DNA of 64,000 bases from Heligmosomoides polygyrus polygyrus (GCA_947396885.1 OX377206.1:88905960-88969959), one strand, 5' to 3'; positions 41,216 to 52,423 are shown, numbered from the stretch's first letter. Notes: generated by a model from the sequence alone, not told the origin. A program made the numbers and translations.

Positions 41216-41474
41216 ACGCACTTTACTTCTATGGTAGTCTGTAGAAGCAATTTAAAGGGGTATTTGACCTATGTGTGGTGGTTTCCGATTGGGGAAGTCA
41301 ATGTTTCATCCTTCCCTGACAAATATGGTACCAATTCACCGACCCGGAAGGAATGAAAGGCTTCGTTAGCCTGGGCGGGAAATCCGAACCGAGAACCTTG
41401 ACCAAGTGCACGTGCCAGCCGGCTGTCCTGCAACGCGACTCTGGCATAAATACCCAAATAAATAGATCTCCACT

Positions 41475-41940
41475 ATGGCTGTGTCTCTGAGAAATTTTAT
41501 CGAACGAATGAATGAACGAATAAAATCGATGCCGAAAATTTTCGAACGAATGAACGAACGAATTTATTCGATGTCGAAAAATTTTGAGCGAATGAACGAA
41601 CGAATTCGCTCATCAATTATTTTGAATCGAAAATCGAATAAGCCCACTCTTCTTTACTCGTATATTCGACTAGTCGAACAATTTTTTCTAATCAAATATA
41701 ACGGTTGAGAATTTGAAGTTTATTGGACATTCGAATAAGACTTTCGGTGTTCGAACAATGTTGAAATATTCCATTTTCGAATAATAATCGAATACGGCTT
41801 CCTTGTTAGAATTCGAACGAATATTCGATTTTTTAAAACTCCCGGTCTTCGAATTCGAACGAAATTCGAAAATCTAGAAATGTCGAATATTCGACTATTC
41901 GAATAATTACTCGAATATATTGATTCGAGCGCAACTATGA
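41475..41940. repeat. ATTCGAA-rich element
   Basis: Begins near CTATGGCTGTGTCTCTGAG and ends GATTCGAGCGCAACTATGAT. The left half has GAACGAATGAACGAACG repeats and the right half ATTCGAA repeats. A diverged copy of the 7996 family. Confidence 0.6.
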
Positions 41941-42159
41941 TCTCCACCCTCTATTTGAACGTCATCCCCGTCAGACTGCCACAGGACTTAGGAAATAGAG
42001 GGCGACAGAGGTCCATCAGAGGGTTTGCGCTAAGCTGATTTCAGACATAGAGTAACGTGGTACTTGTACATACCTCTAAACGGCAACTATATTCGCCACA
42101 CACTAATTGCTAGGCAAACAAGAGACGATGGCGACGATTCTTCAAGTCAGTCGTGAAGC

Positions 42160-43376
42160 CGTTTTCAGTCCTTGTCGTGTCGCGGAGCGGTGGCTCAGCC
42201 GAGAACGTCTTCTACCGTCTCCCATCGAACGATTCCCGTCACTGCGACGCGGCGGCGATGGTGGAGCAGTGGAAGTTCATCGTGTCGGGCGACGTGCTCC
42301 ATTTGCAGCGAGGGCGCCGGTGGCCGTGATCAATCGATTGAATGCGAGGGGCATCGCCGCCGGTGTGCTGACGACGGGCGCGACGTCGACACACACACAC
42401 GCACGCACTTTCACGCACTTTTCTCTCTTTTTTCCGTCCCTCTCGAACCGCCATCATCGCCGTCATTATCATGATCCTGATCGTCGTCGTTGTCTCGAGT
42501 TCGCAGCCCGAAATCTCTTCATTTTGAGCCCGTAAACTGGTCCCTATTCCACGGAACTGTTAGAATTCTTCAGATGTGCTCGTGTTCTGGGAATGGAAGC
42601 CGTCTTTTCCATCGGCTGGCCACATCAGGCCACTGATGTGGTTGTATGGGTATATAGACCCTAAGCAGTGCGTACGATTTTCCGTAAAAATAGAATGCAT
42701 GGCGCGCCCTTACCTTACGAGAATCGACTATCGCCCACTTTTAGTAGTAGTTCCCTGCAATTCCTGTGTCTCACAAGGGACGCCGGTGGAATTTCGTCAA
42801 CGATTCTCAACAAGGCCTATAATTTCGTTTTTGCTGGAGGTGATCCAGAAAAGGTAAAAACTTGTGGCCTAGTAACTCATGGACGGAAGGTCGAGGGTAC
42901 GTGTCCTCCCCATGCAACTAGTGCTGCGCCCGGATTCATCAAGCTGATTGTATAGGAAAAAGTACCGGAGGGCGGAGTGGCGTTCTACCTCCCGCCCTTT
43001 AAACAGAGGCGTGGCAAATGTCTGCGTCTCCACTATCTCGTGAGGCAGCCACTGGACTCTCGAGCAAGCCCAGGGGGTTGAGGGTGGGCGGGCCAGGGAA
43101 CGAGGGGGTAGAACGCTGGACCCCCGTACCAGAGGGTAAGACCACCACGCACCGGCGGTTGGAATAGGGCACGATGCGTATTCATCAAACGAATCGAGGA
43201 TAAGGTAGAAGAACCCTGGTAGGCGTCCTGAAAACTTGTTCTTCTTGCATTCCACTGACTCCGATACCAATGTGGCGTGAAAAACTTGCCCAAGGTAAGG
43301 GAGGAGGGAATGAGGGGCCACCTTCGCAGAATTCTCTCCGACTGGAAGATATTGAACTATTAGCTAATTTAATTGT
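42160..43376 (+). other. Possible exons of an unidentified gene
   Basis: Three stretches look like exons. From 42168, after a GTTTTCAG acceptor, a GC-rich frame contains CDAAAMVEQWKFIVSGDVLH and stops at a TGA near 42330 unless spliced at a GTGATC. About 42743-42854, after TTTTAG and before GTAAAA, reads RDAGGISSTILNKAYNFVF. From 43332, after TTCGCAG, reads NSLRLEDIELLANLIVNF. The phases can be made to agree (2, then 0), and no repeat family here explains the sequence. A decayed SINE fragment (42600-42720) lies between the first two. I do not recognise the protein, and the first donor is weak. Confidence 0.3.
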
Positions 43377-43481
43377 AAATTTCTCTGAGAGTTTTATATT
43401 ATTCCTCACGATTTCGTATATTCTCTTGATGACGTGGTTTATGGAGGCTCCATAAGTTTATTTTCGGGAAAGAAGCAGCTC

Positions 43482-43630
43482 AGGGCCTGTTCATACTTCG
43501 CGACGGTACAGGTGCGATTTGTTGGCCGGACGAATCCTACGTATCGATTTTCGCTGGGCTTCGAAAAGATCGATACGTACGATCTGCACGGCTGATCAAT
43601 CGCTCCCGTAGCGAAGTATGAACGGACCCT
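43482..43630. repeat. Hairpin element with GTTCATACTTCG ends
   Basis: AGGGCCTGTTCATACTTCGC at the left pairs with GCGAAGTATGAACGGACCCT at the right. The centre holds ATCGATTTTCGCTGGGCTTC with flanking complementary GTATCGAT/ATCGATAC. Confidence 0.82.
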
Positions 43631-43632
43631 CA

Positions 43633-43857
43633 CAGGACCTCGTGAGAACAGCTAGTCTCGGTGGAGCGCATTTTTTTAATGGGCCGCGAAAAGGTAGCGG
43701 GTACGGATGTACCCACGACGATCGATTGGTTTTCTTGACCTACTGCTATACCCACGATGTGGCGGGTAAGATTTATCACCATTGCTACATCGTGGATACG
43801 TCCTCCCGCTATACCCCATATACCCACGGGTAAGCTCGTTAATAAATCCGGCCCCTG
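43633..43857. repeat. Half of the GGCCGGATTCATCAA element
   Basis: Ends in TTAATAAATCCGGCCCC, the complement of the terminus of the element at 53555-53982. Its inner side resembles the arm next to that element's centre. Carries TACCCACG / CGTGGGTA pairs. Confidence 0.55.
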
Positions 43858-44344
43858 GTCATTTTGCCGCGCTCACTTTAAACCGAATTTGTGTCAGCTT
43901 TTCAATTTTAACCCAAATGTGGGCCAGAATTTCTTCTGCACACGGGCTAACTCAATAGTTCCCATTCCTCTCGAGTCGCTGCAAGTCGAAACGGGTTTAC
44001 TAGGGACACTTTTTTTTGTCATTTTTGGACTAGCCAGTGGCCCATAACAAAAACGAACTTCACCCCTGTGCTCCATGTTAGGCACCCTACAAGACCCTAT
44101 AGGTCTTGCAGGGAATGGTTGGAGTAAGTTCCCTTGTAAAGCGGAGGTTAAAAGTGCACCTATACCCCTTCCTTTCGCAATACTGAAAGTATTTGGGCTA
44201 AAAACTTACTGAAATCATCAGTAGTTCTGTGGATGTGGAATTAGAGAGGTGGGGATGAGCAACAGCTCTTAAATACACGGGTGTTTGTTTTCAAAAAAGC
44301 CTATGTTCAGTGCTGTTTAGTCCAGTGCTGATACGTTATTGGTG
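43858..44344. other. Unassigned interval
   Basis: No supported feature. A short inverted repeat (CCCTACAAGACC / CTATAGGTCTTGCAGGG) lies at about 44088-44115. Confidence 0.4.
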
Positions 44345-44470
44345 ATATCGCGGATGTTCCGTTAGATCAAATCGCTCCAGTAGAGTAATGGGCTAGCATC
44401 CTGCCCCGAAAGCAGATAGCGCGGGTTCGAGTCCCGCCTGGCGAAAGAGCTTTGATCACAAGAAAACATG
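44345..44470 (+). repeat. tRNA-like repeat copy
   Basis: Module at 44372-44444 with TAATGGGCTAGCATCCTG, closer to a tRNA A-box than other copies, and GGTTCGAGTCCCGCC. The acceptor pairs at five of seven positions. Confidence 0.65.
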
Positions 44471-44513
44471 TGGAAGTCTAGTGAGGGGACCCTATAGTTC
44501 TTCCATAGTTACC

Positions 44514-45884
44514 AGTTTTACCCTACCAAAGAAGGCTTATATGTAATACTGTGGTTAAAATGTATATGCGCTTGTGCTTAACGTTGTCGTTTTAAAAGAT
44601 TTTGGGCAAAGTTCCCGGACTTTGTGGAAGAAAATTAGGATGGAGCAACTTTTCTAGATTTACACCTGTTTTGTTGTGATCAAAGCTCATTCGCCGGGCA
44701 GAACTCGGATCTGCGCCCTCTGCTTTCCGGGCAGGTTGCTAGCTACAAACATCCTTGTAAGAACTTGTAACTTCTATAGCAGTCGTTCCATTAGTAAAAC
44801 CTTCACCTTGACCCGTTCCTTGCTGATGTTAGCGGCCCTCTGATCACTGGTGAGTGCTTATAAGCTGTCGAGGATATTGCAAACGTTACGGTGGATCAAA
44901 CGCCGAAGGTGGCGTAATGAATGGGCTAACATCCTGCCCGTAAAGTAGCGGGTGCGGGTTCGAGTGCGACTAAAGTTTTGATTACAACAAAACACTTATG
45001 TAGGAGTTGTGTTTAGCAGAACACATTGTGAATGTAGGGTGCTATAAGGGGCATGAGTGGCCAGATTGTATTCAGTTATACCCAGCGATGTCAGAAGCGC
45101 AGTCGGAGGGGGCGCCGGCTGTCACATACACCCGATTCCAGATTCTTAGTTCGGGTTTCCCGCCCAGACCAACCAACTTTCCATCCCTCTTGGGGCGGCG
45201 AGTTAGTACCAGACTTGTCTGGATAGGAGGAAACACTGAATTTTTCATCGTCTGGCTATCACAGGTCATTGTATACGCCAGAAACGCATTCATGTTGCCT
45301 CTACGACCTCCCCTAGAAGTAGAATGCATGGCGCGATCCAGAGGATTGGTCAATGCAGCCCTTTATCATTTACCCTTAAGTTATGATGGGCTAGGTCTTC
45401 CAACGGATACGAAGCTTCTATTCGAGTTATTTCGCACTTGGCAACGAAACAGTGTCTTGAAGTTTTATTTCATTCGCACTGTATATTCCACACTTGCAGA
45501 TAATTCGGGTGTCTTTACGGGTGCCTCATATCCAATAACGTGGATGAGAATGGAGAGTAAGTTTATTTTCCCATTGAAGTTTCTGTCGTCTTCTATTTTT
45601 TGTCTTTTCGTTTCAATTTTTGCATATTTTCGATGAATTCGTCTAACAGCTTCTTTCCATCTCGGGCGGGCCGGATTCATCAATGCTTATACCCACGGGT
45701 ATGAGAGGTATAGGAGGTGGACGTACCCACGATGAAGCATTCATGATAGACCTTACCCGCCCCATCGTAGGTATATCAGTGGGTAGAGAATACTTGACGA
45801 CCGTCAAGGATATACCCGCGAGGATTCCGCGTCCCACTGACAAAATGGGGGTGCGTAGCGTTCGTATCGGCTGGTTGTAGGCGC
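44514..45884. repeat. Direct duplication, left copy (about 1.37 kb)
   Basis: Nearly identical to 52424-53771, from AGTTTTACCCTACCAAAGAA to GGTTGTAGGCGC. It contains an inverted pair of tRNA-like repeats, a SINE (45090-45380) and half of the GGCCGGATTCATCAA element. The 209-codon frame at 45007-45636 runs through the SINE and is not a gene. The right copy has lost about 22 bp inside the SINE. Confidence 0.9.
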
Positions 45885-46095
45885 CGCGGCCGCGCGCCCA
45901 GGTGGCCATACCTGCGGCGTCATTCCCTTGCTCGCCGTCTTCGCTCACGCTGTGGCACCCGTCGCGCGCGCGGCGGACAACGACCCGACGGAGGCGGTCG
46001 TCGGCGGCCCCACGACGGCGGCCCAACGGGCGAGCAGAGCACACAGGTCGACCAGATTTGCTGGCACTGCAGTCAATAAGATGTTCAGAGCGTTT
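45885..46095 (+). other. GC-rich island with a possible small exon
   Basis: GC content jumps above the surroundings. One frame reads LLAVFAHAVAPVARAADNDP, which resembles a secretory signal with an Ala-x-Ala cleavage site, and continues to a stop at about 46110. There is no ATG; it would need a spliced start. Other frames are also open, as expected of GC-rich DNA, so coding status is uncertain. Confidence 0.25.
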
Positions 46096-46103
46096 ACAAA
46101 GCC

Positions 46104-46396
46104 AGTATAAAGGTACATGTTAGTGTGAAGCAAACACAGCTCTACATCAGAATTTCGAGCTCTATCTAATGAGCTCTACCTCAAGCTTATCAATGCTACC
46201 GTTGATGAGATATTCTTCAAATTTAAAGTGAAAAATGATTTTTCGCAGACCTGCGACGAAGCTGTGAAGGGTATATTTCCAGGCTAAAATTTCACATAGA
46301 ATTCAACTACTTCGTCTAAATACCTCCCAGAGGAGCTCTTTTTTGAAGAAAAAAAAATTGTCCGCATCACACCGTTGGGGACATGTCTCCAGAATT
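46104..46396. repeat. Inverted repeat arm, partner at 50140-50420
   Basis: About 290 bp (GAATTTCGAGCTCTATCTAA to CGTTGGGGACATGTCTC) that recurs in reverse at 50140-50420 with roughly one difference per 10-15 bases. The arms enclose 3.7 kb of other repeats. The outer limit of the right arm is lost in the assembly gap. Confidence 0.8.
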
Positions 46397-46426
46397 CAAT
46401 TACAAATTCTATGTTCGCAAATACAG

Positions 46427-46735
46427 TGTGTCTCAAAAATGTATACACTGTTTAAAAGGTGATAACTTTGCTCAGAGTAAAGGTACTGAAGAACTTGATG
46501 GTTCATATGAAAGCTTAAGAAAGTGGAAATTTTCTCACAAATGGGTGGTATGGATTGCGCCATGTACTCGTCTGAAACCTTGCATTTTATACTCGATGGA
46601 TTGTTTTCGCTTGAATGCTTGTTATAATTTCTCCGCATAGTGGCAGTTTCGAGTTTCGTTGATGTGAGCTTCTTTAAAGGTTCGAAGGTTAAAAGCAAAC
46701 TATGGCTTGCGAAGAATGCAGGGTAAACAGGAATG
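46427..46735 (+). mobile_element. Single arm of the 28206 palindromic element
   Basis: Starts CAGTGTGTCTCAAAAATG and keeps AGGTGATAACTTTGCTCA and GTTATAATTTCTCCGCA; ends near AAGAATGCAGGGTAAACAGG. The second arm is absent. Confidence 0.7.
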
Positions 46736-47270
46736 ATGAATAAACATGTCCTACCCCCTGGAGGCACTGCTTTCAGGGCTTGGTAGCAGCGAGCAAGGAG
46801 CGATTAATAATCACGACCTCAACCCCTGGAGGTACTGGTTCAGGGCTCACTAGCGGCAAGCAAGGACCGATTAATAATTAACCTCGACTCCCTGGACCCA
46901 CTGTCTCCAGGAGGTCGAGTTCTTATGGGAAGGCAATGAAAGACTATTTCTGTTCGGAAACCTCGATTACCCAGAGGGCTGAAGTTTCGCACCGCTTGAT
47001 TGACATCCACAAAGAATCGATAATTTGATCAATATCGATTGATGGCGATCGAAACTTTAAAAACGAACTTCAGATTCGTGTTTACAGACCTCGATTACCC
47101 CAAACGCTGAAGTTTCGGATCGCTGAATGACATCCATAAAGAATAGATAATTTGATCTATATCGATTGATGGCGATCGAAACATTAAAAGCGAGCTTCAG
47201 CTTCGTGTTTAGCGGTCTCGATTACCCCCACGGCTAAAGTTTCAGACCGCTTGAAGGACATACAGAAAAA
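46735..47270 (+). repeat. Two tandem repeat arrays, one with 127-bp units
   Basis: 46750-46880 holds two copies of a unit with CCCCTGGAGG and GGAGCGATTAATAAT-like blocks. From 46962 a unit of 127 bp beginning CTCGATTACCC repeats at 47089 and 47216 (2.4 copies), each with ATATCGATTGATGGCGATCG. No coding signal. Confidence 0.8.
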
Positions 47271-47493
47271 ATACACACAACTCTTTTATATGTAACAAGT
47301 GCTCCGACACGCCTAACGGCGTGTCTCGCACTTGCGCGCTTCGCGCGACTTTGCAACATCACTGGCCTAGGGAATTTTTTGTAAAACTTGAAATACGCTA
47401 ACATTTAGGATTTGCTGCGTACTTTGTTGGCATCAAGCCGTTCACCACTTCCGTACGTTCATCATAGGCACCCTCTCCGGACCGTCCAGTATA

Positions 47494-48748
47494 CCAGGCT
47501 GTCCAATAATTCCTGTCCGAAAATTTTCAAAATTCTATAATTTTCCTTAGAAGTGTTATAATATCAGGCAAGTGTAAGAACCTTCTAGAAGGTTCTCCAG
47601 AGTTCCACGCTAGGGGTATATAAGGCGCAGTCGCCGCGTCTAGCTACCAGTACAAGCTAAAATGGACCAAGGTCGAATTCGTACGTTCGTGTACTACGAG
47701 TGGCTGCTGGGCAACGACACGGGCACCGCGGTCGCCAACATCTGCAGAGCGTGCAAGGAGGATGCAGTGTCCCAACGCACAGTCAGGTGCTGGTTCAATC
47801 GTTTCGAGAGCGGCGACACGAGCCTCGAGGACGGGGAGCACAGCGGGAGGCCTTCTACGGTGGATGATGACGAAGTCCGTCGCTGTATCAAGAAGAAGCC
47901 GGAAGCCACCACCCGTGAACTGGCGACGACGCTCGGCTGCAGCAAGTCCACCATCCACAATCGACTCAACTTACTCGGCTACCACAAAGTTCTGGCCCGT
48001 TGGATCCCCACCGTCTGACGGAAGCCAAAGAGCAGAGCCGCGTGGCCGTCTGCCAGTCCCTCCTCCTTCGTCCGCATCACAAGGAGTTTCTCGAGGACCT
48101 TGTCACTGGGGATGAGAGCTGGATCCTCTACGACAACGTCGCCCGCCGTGCCGTCTGGATCCCGCGCGGAGAAGAGCCGCCGACGACGCCGAAAGCCGAC
48201 CTGCATCCGCTGAAGATAATGCTCTGCTGCTGGTGGGACGCCAAGGGCATGCTGTACTTCGAGTTGCTCCCGCAAGGCAGGACGGTCGCCGCTTCCATCT
48301 ACACCGATCAGCTCTAGAAACTAGCCGCGGCCATCCGAGAAAAGCATCCCCGACGGGCCTCGGTCCACCTGCTGCACGACAACGCGCGCCCCCACGTGGC
48401 GAAGGAGACCCAGCAGAAGTTGGCGACGCTCGGCTGGGAGACGGTTGCCCATCCGCCGTATTCCCCGGACCTCACCCCCTCCGACTACCACTTGTTCCGC
48501 CCGCTGAAGCACCATTTGGCCGGAAGAAAATTCACCAACTACGACAACCTCAAATCCGACATCGCGGACTTCTTCGAGTCGCAGCCCCCGGAGTTCTGGG
48601 CGAAGGGCATCGGCGACCTGCCCAATCGATGGGCCACTGTTGTGGACAACTGTGGTGATTATATTGTTGATTAGACTTGTTTTTCAATAAAGTTGAAAAA
48701 AAATTAAAAATGGTGAAATTTTCGGACAAGAATTATTGGACAGCCTGG
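47494..48748 (+). mobile_element. Full-length mariner transposon
   Basis: A 1255-bp element with inverted ends of about 32 bp (CCAGGCTGTCCAATAATTCC at left; one mismatch in the compared part) and TA on both sides (47492-47493 and 48749-48750). It encloses a transposase frame with two lesions. Its sequence is much more GC-rich than its surroundings, suggesting recent arrival from a lineage with different base use, or simply little decay. Confidence 0.93.
47662..48674 (+). pseudogene. Mariner transposase with one frameshift and one stop
   Basis: Transposase of the mariner family, which acts in the nucleus on its own inverted repeats and inserts at TA. The N-terminus (47662-48000) carries paired helix-turn-helix motifs, including VSQRTVRCWFNRFESGD and CSKSTIHNRL. 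A one-base loss near 48003-48010 shifts the frame before the WIPH/LTEA linker. The catalytic domain follows with VTGDESWILYD, then a TAG at 48315-48317, then LLHDNARPHV and SPDLTPSDYH. The last two Asp are 34 residues apart, so the D,D34D triad is intact. The frame ends TAG at 48672-48674, about 340 residues in all, normal for the family. Apart from the two lesions no residue known to be required looks lost. Confidence 0.9.
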
Positions 48749-49129
48749 TATATTGGATCCCAATGAATCATTTTCGGATATCCGATTCGAGTAATTCAAA
48801 AATCCAAGGTCCGCGAAACTGCCCGTATCCGAATAATTCAAAAAACCGGAGTCCCCGAAATTGTCATTATCCAAATCGTGCAAAAATCCGGGATCCGTCA
48901 AAATAGCGTTATCCGAATCATTCATTAATCCGGAGATTTAATCGAATTCAATGTATTTAATGAAAATAATTTTCGGATATCCGATTCGGATAACCCGATC
49001 CGATTCATCCAAAAATCCGGGTACGCAAAGCTGCCGTTATCCGAATAACCTAAAAACCTGGGGTCCGCCAAAATAGCGTTATCCGAATCATCCAATTATC
49101 CGAAGATCTTCGATCGGATCCAATGTATA
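48749..49129. mobile_element. Short element hosting the mariner insertion
   Basis: With TA at 47492-47493 it forms a ~383-bp unit whose ends (TATATTGGATCC at left once the mariner is removed, GGATCCAATGTATA at right) are inverted. It is flanked by the 10-bp repeat CCGTCCAGTA. The interior has two related halves, each with TTTTCGGATATCCGATTCG. A 10-bp target duplication is in the range of Mutator-like elements, but no transposase supports that assignment. Confidence 0.55.
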
Positions 49130-50139
49130 CCGTCCAGTAACGCCATTGGTTTGTGCTGCGCAGTACTTCTGCCCTCAGGTTGCTCCTCCACAACCGTTCT
49201 CATTCTAAACAGCTTGGGTCACCGGATGTCGTTGACACCCTTCCAAATCCGGACATCAGGTTCCCCTAACTCGTTTCTTCTTACTGAGCCTTGTTTTCCG
49301 AGCGCCCGCTCATCACACGACGTCAATATCACCTCTTCTGGCTCCAGAAGCTTGTAGCGCGACGAATGACCTATCTTCTGGATCCAGGCGCTCAGAAAGG
49401 CTTGCAGTTGCCGCCGTGTAGAGCAGGAGGAGGCTGCGCTTCCTCTGCTGCAACAACATCTCATGTTGAACGACAAACACTGCCCGCGCGAGGTACGCAG
49501 AGGCGTACCTGGCGCGGGTAAAGTTTTTCATTCAACATGGGATAATGCTGAGTTCTGCATGCGGCCGGTCGTCGTACGACGACGATGTGACCTCTGCTTC
49601 CTTTCTTTTCGATCTTCTGACTCCAGACGGTTGTGGTGCGACGAAGGGAACCCGCCTTCTGGATTCGGGGACTCAGAAACGCGCGCAGACGCCGTTGTGT
49701 TAAGCACGAGGAGGCTGCGCTTTCTCTGCTGCAGCAGCATCTCATGTTCAATTTTGAATGCAATCCCTCGTTGTAGGACGACGGCGTCTCCTCTTCTGAC
49801 TCCAGACGGTTGTGGTGCGACGAAGGGAACCCGTCTTCTGGATTCAGGCACTTAGAAACGCGCGCAGATGCCGTTGTATCAAGCAGGAGGAGGCTACGCG
49901 CCTTCTGCTGTAAAAACATCCCATGTTGAACGGCAGGCGTTGCCCGCGCGAGGTACGCGGAGGCGTCGCAAGGTGTTCCATGAGATTGTGGGTGGTTCCA
50001 CGAGACGTATCTCAGCCAGGTTTCCAACCTGAGTGAGATACGCCTCATCTACAGGGCAGGGAGCTAACTCAATTATATAGTGGTAGATAGGATAGTATAG
50101 CAACTTCGTGATTGAATTCTGCGTAGAATGTTGGCTTTG

Positions 50140-50420
50140 AGACATGTCCCCAACGGTGTGATGCACACAATTTTTTCTTCAAAAAATAGCTCCTATAGAA
50201 GGTATTTAGGCGACGTAGTTGAATTCTGTGTGAAGTTTTAGCCTGGAAATATACTCTTCACAGCTTCCTCGCAGGTTTGCGAAGAATTATTTTTCAGTTT
50301 AAATTTGAAGAATATCTCAACAACGGTAGCATTGATAAGCATGAGGTAGAGCTCATTAGATAGAGCTCGAAATTCTGATCTAGAGCTATGTTTGTTTCAC
50401 TCCAACATCTACCCTCTGAA
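50140..50420. repeat. Inverted repeat arm, partner at 46104-46396
   Basis: Reverse counterpart of the left arm; reads from GAGACATGTCCCCAACGG to the edge of the gap. Confidence 0.8.
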
Positions 50421-50620
50421 NNNNNNNNNNNNNNNNNNNNNNNNNNNNNNNNNNNNNNNNNNNNNNNNNNNNNNNNNNNNNNNNNNNNNNNNNNNNNNNN
50501 NNNNNNNNNNNNNNNNNNNNNNNNNNNNNNNNNNNNNNNNNNNNNNNNNNNNNNNNNNNNNNNNNNNNNNNNNNNNNNNNNNNNNNNNNNNNNNNNNNNN
50601 NNNNNNNNNNNNNNNNNNNN
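50421..50620. other. Assembly gap (200 N)
   Basis: A run of exactly 200 undetermined bases. It falls where an inverted repeat arm and a foldback element meet, a likely reason the assembly broke. Confidence 0.99.
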
Positions 50621-51150
50621 AGACCAGATTGCTCCATGCCCTTGAAAAGCACGTCGTGATTTTTATTTAATTGATAGTGTGAACGCCGCTTACATGAAGC
50701 ATCAAAGTGAGAATATGTGTATATGTTACAATTGTCTGTGTTATACAAGCGTAAGACTGCATGCAATCATGTAATTCTGCTCTCAATTGAATAAAAATCG
50801 CGACGCCTTGTACAAGTGCATGGCGCAATCCTTTTTAGTATTAAAAATTGCTGCTTTGTTGCTTTTTAAAACAAGGTATAAACAACTGTTTCCCACAAAA
50901 AAAGGAAAATCTTTAAAACCTCAAGAAAAAATTTCACTTTTTGGGTCAGTGATTTAACACTTCAAAGGGATTTTACTAAAATTTTACTTAAACAGAATTT
51001 TTAAATGTTCAGTTTAGTGTAGAAGAAGCGCATTTTAATTTGGACACATTGTTTTTAAAAGCCTTAAGCTAGCATAGAAGATTGCTGAATTTAACGTGAA
51101 AAGTTTCCAATTTGAATTGAATGGTGCGCATTTCAAATCGACGTAGAAAT
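50621..51150. mobile_element. Foldback element of the TTGGACACTTTTC family, left end in gap
   Basis: Contains GATTGCTCCATGCCCTTGAA and the complementary CAAGTGCATGGCGCAATCC, then GTGAAAAGTTTCCAATTTG blocks at the right end. Confidence 0.6.
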
Positions 51151-52423
51151 AGTATATCAAGGTCAGCTTCTAGGCTAATTAGCATCACCACTGTTAGTAA
51201 GGAACTAACTAACTAGCTGTTTCACAACAAATATTTTTTCAGATAGAAAAAAATTAGAGTCGATTGGGCCTGAAAACAGCTGCTGAAATTTTTTTGTGAA
51301 GCTTACACAATGACCAACAAATTCATGCTATGATCTATGCCATTCGGAAAACCCAAAAACTCGTCAGGATTTGGCAACTGGAATCGATAATGGTGAGCTG
51401 TTTGAGATTAGCCGGTCCGTAATTACGAAAAAGAGAAATGAGCGATTGCTGAGTGCACTGTCTCTGCAGGGCATGTCAGGTCGGCGCAATTATGATCGAA
51501 GAACGCCTCTACATCAGCGCTGGATCTGGTGCATCCAAATATTGACGTCCGAACTGATTGAAGGTTTTTAGCGAATAATTGCATAGTTACAATACTGGGC
51601 TTTCGATCTTTCATTCTGCGAAGACTGGACATGAAACGCCTTAGAAGCTCAGTCGCACTTCTGAAAAAAGTCGTCACTTTAATCAGTTGAAATCCTCCCG
51701 TCTGGTCACCTAGCTTCTCGACATTCGATACTTGGAGTCTCTACATCATGTAGGGTTAGCCAACATATTTTTGGACTAACTCATTTGCTTAGTACATTGA
51801 TATTCGCAGCTAAAATCGGCGATAGAGAGTGCTTTCTACCAAGACTCACTTGCAGTTTTGACAAACTGCAACCAGTACGCAAATGCCCAAAATGAACTGA
51901 AAACCTAATTTTTATGTCATTTTCATTCCTTAAAGATGAATGGATAGTAAGCTACAATAACAGGTCTCAGACTGAGAACTCTTCCTTTGAAATAAACAAA
52001 ATCGGTTGAAGCAGCAGCACTCTCAGTGCATATCTTCCGGCGCTATTTGGTACCAAATTAATCGTCGCAGCCAGGGCAAGATCATAGGCTGCAAGAAAGT
52101 AAAATTTAATTAGGTTTAAGAAATTTAGAATTCAACTGGGCAGCAGTAACTATGCCTGGGGACATAATTAGGCGAGACTCGGCGACGGTGTTGGGTCGGG
52201 TCACAGTAATTAGGACCCTCCTTAATTGCGGCACTGGTTTTCAGGCTTCCGTCCACTTTCTAATGGCGGTCGCATTCCCAGTGGTAGGTAGTATGATGAC
52301 AGGATCCCTTGTAAATTTTGGTGAGAAAGGCTTTACTTTGGAGAAAGTTATCATGATGCGACGCAAAAAACGCGTTTTTGCGTCGCAAACGTCGTTTGGT
52401 TGAATGTTTAGCGGCGGTACTGT
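51151..52423. other. Unassigned interval
   Basis: Short frames only. No splice-supported exon and no repeat family I can match. Confidence 0.45.

Larger units (their letters stand above)
47300..50085. repeat. ER-B repeat element, split by nested insertions
   Basis: The left part (47300-47491) starts CAAGTGCTCCGACACGCC and the right part (49130-50085) ends CTAACTCAATTATATAGTGG. The two halves rejoin across a 10-bp direct repeat, CCGTCCAGTA (47482-47491 and 49130-49139). The right part shows the ~40-bp motif many times and a block repeated twice (49600-49870). Confidence 0.72.

Noticed and set aside
42428..42528. Single-pass membrane protein end (IIAVIIMILIVVVV)
   Set aside because: The hydrophobic run comes from an ATC/GTC-rich low-complexity stretch. 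The frame upstream is blocked by stops and no good acceptor precedes it.
45007..45636. 209-codon open frame, the longest clean frame in the window
   Set aside because: It runs through a SINE copy and non-coding flank. The duplicated copy at 52917-53523 is split by a small deletion, so the frame is not conserved.
47662..48674. Recent horizontal transfer of the GC-rich mariner as a firm claim
   Set aside because: Base composition alone cannot show transfer; comparison with other species' elements is needed.
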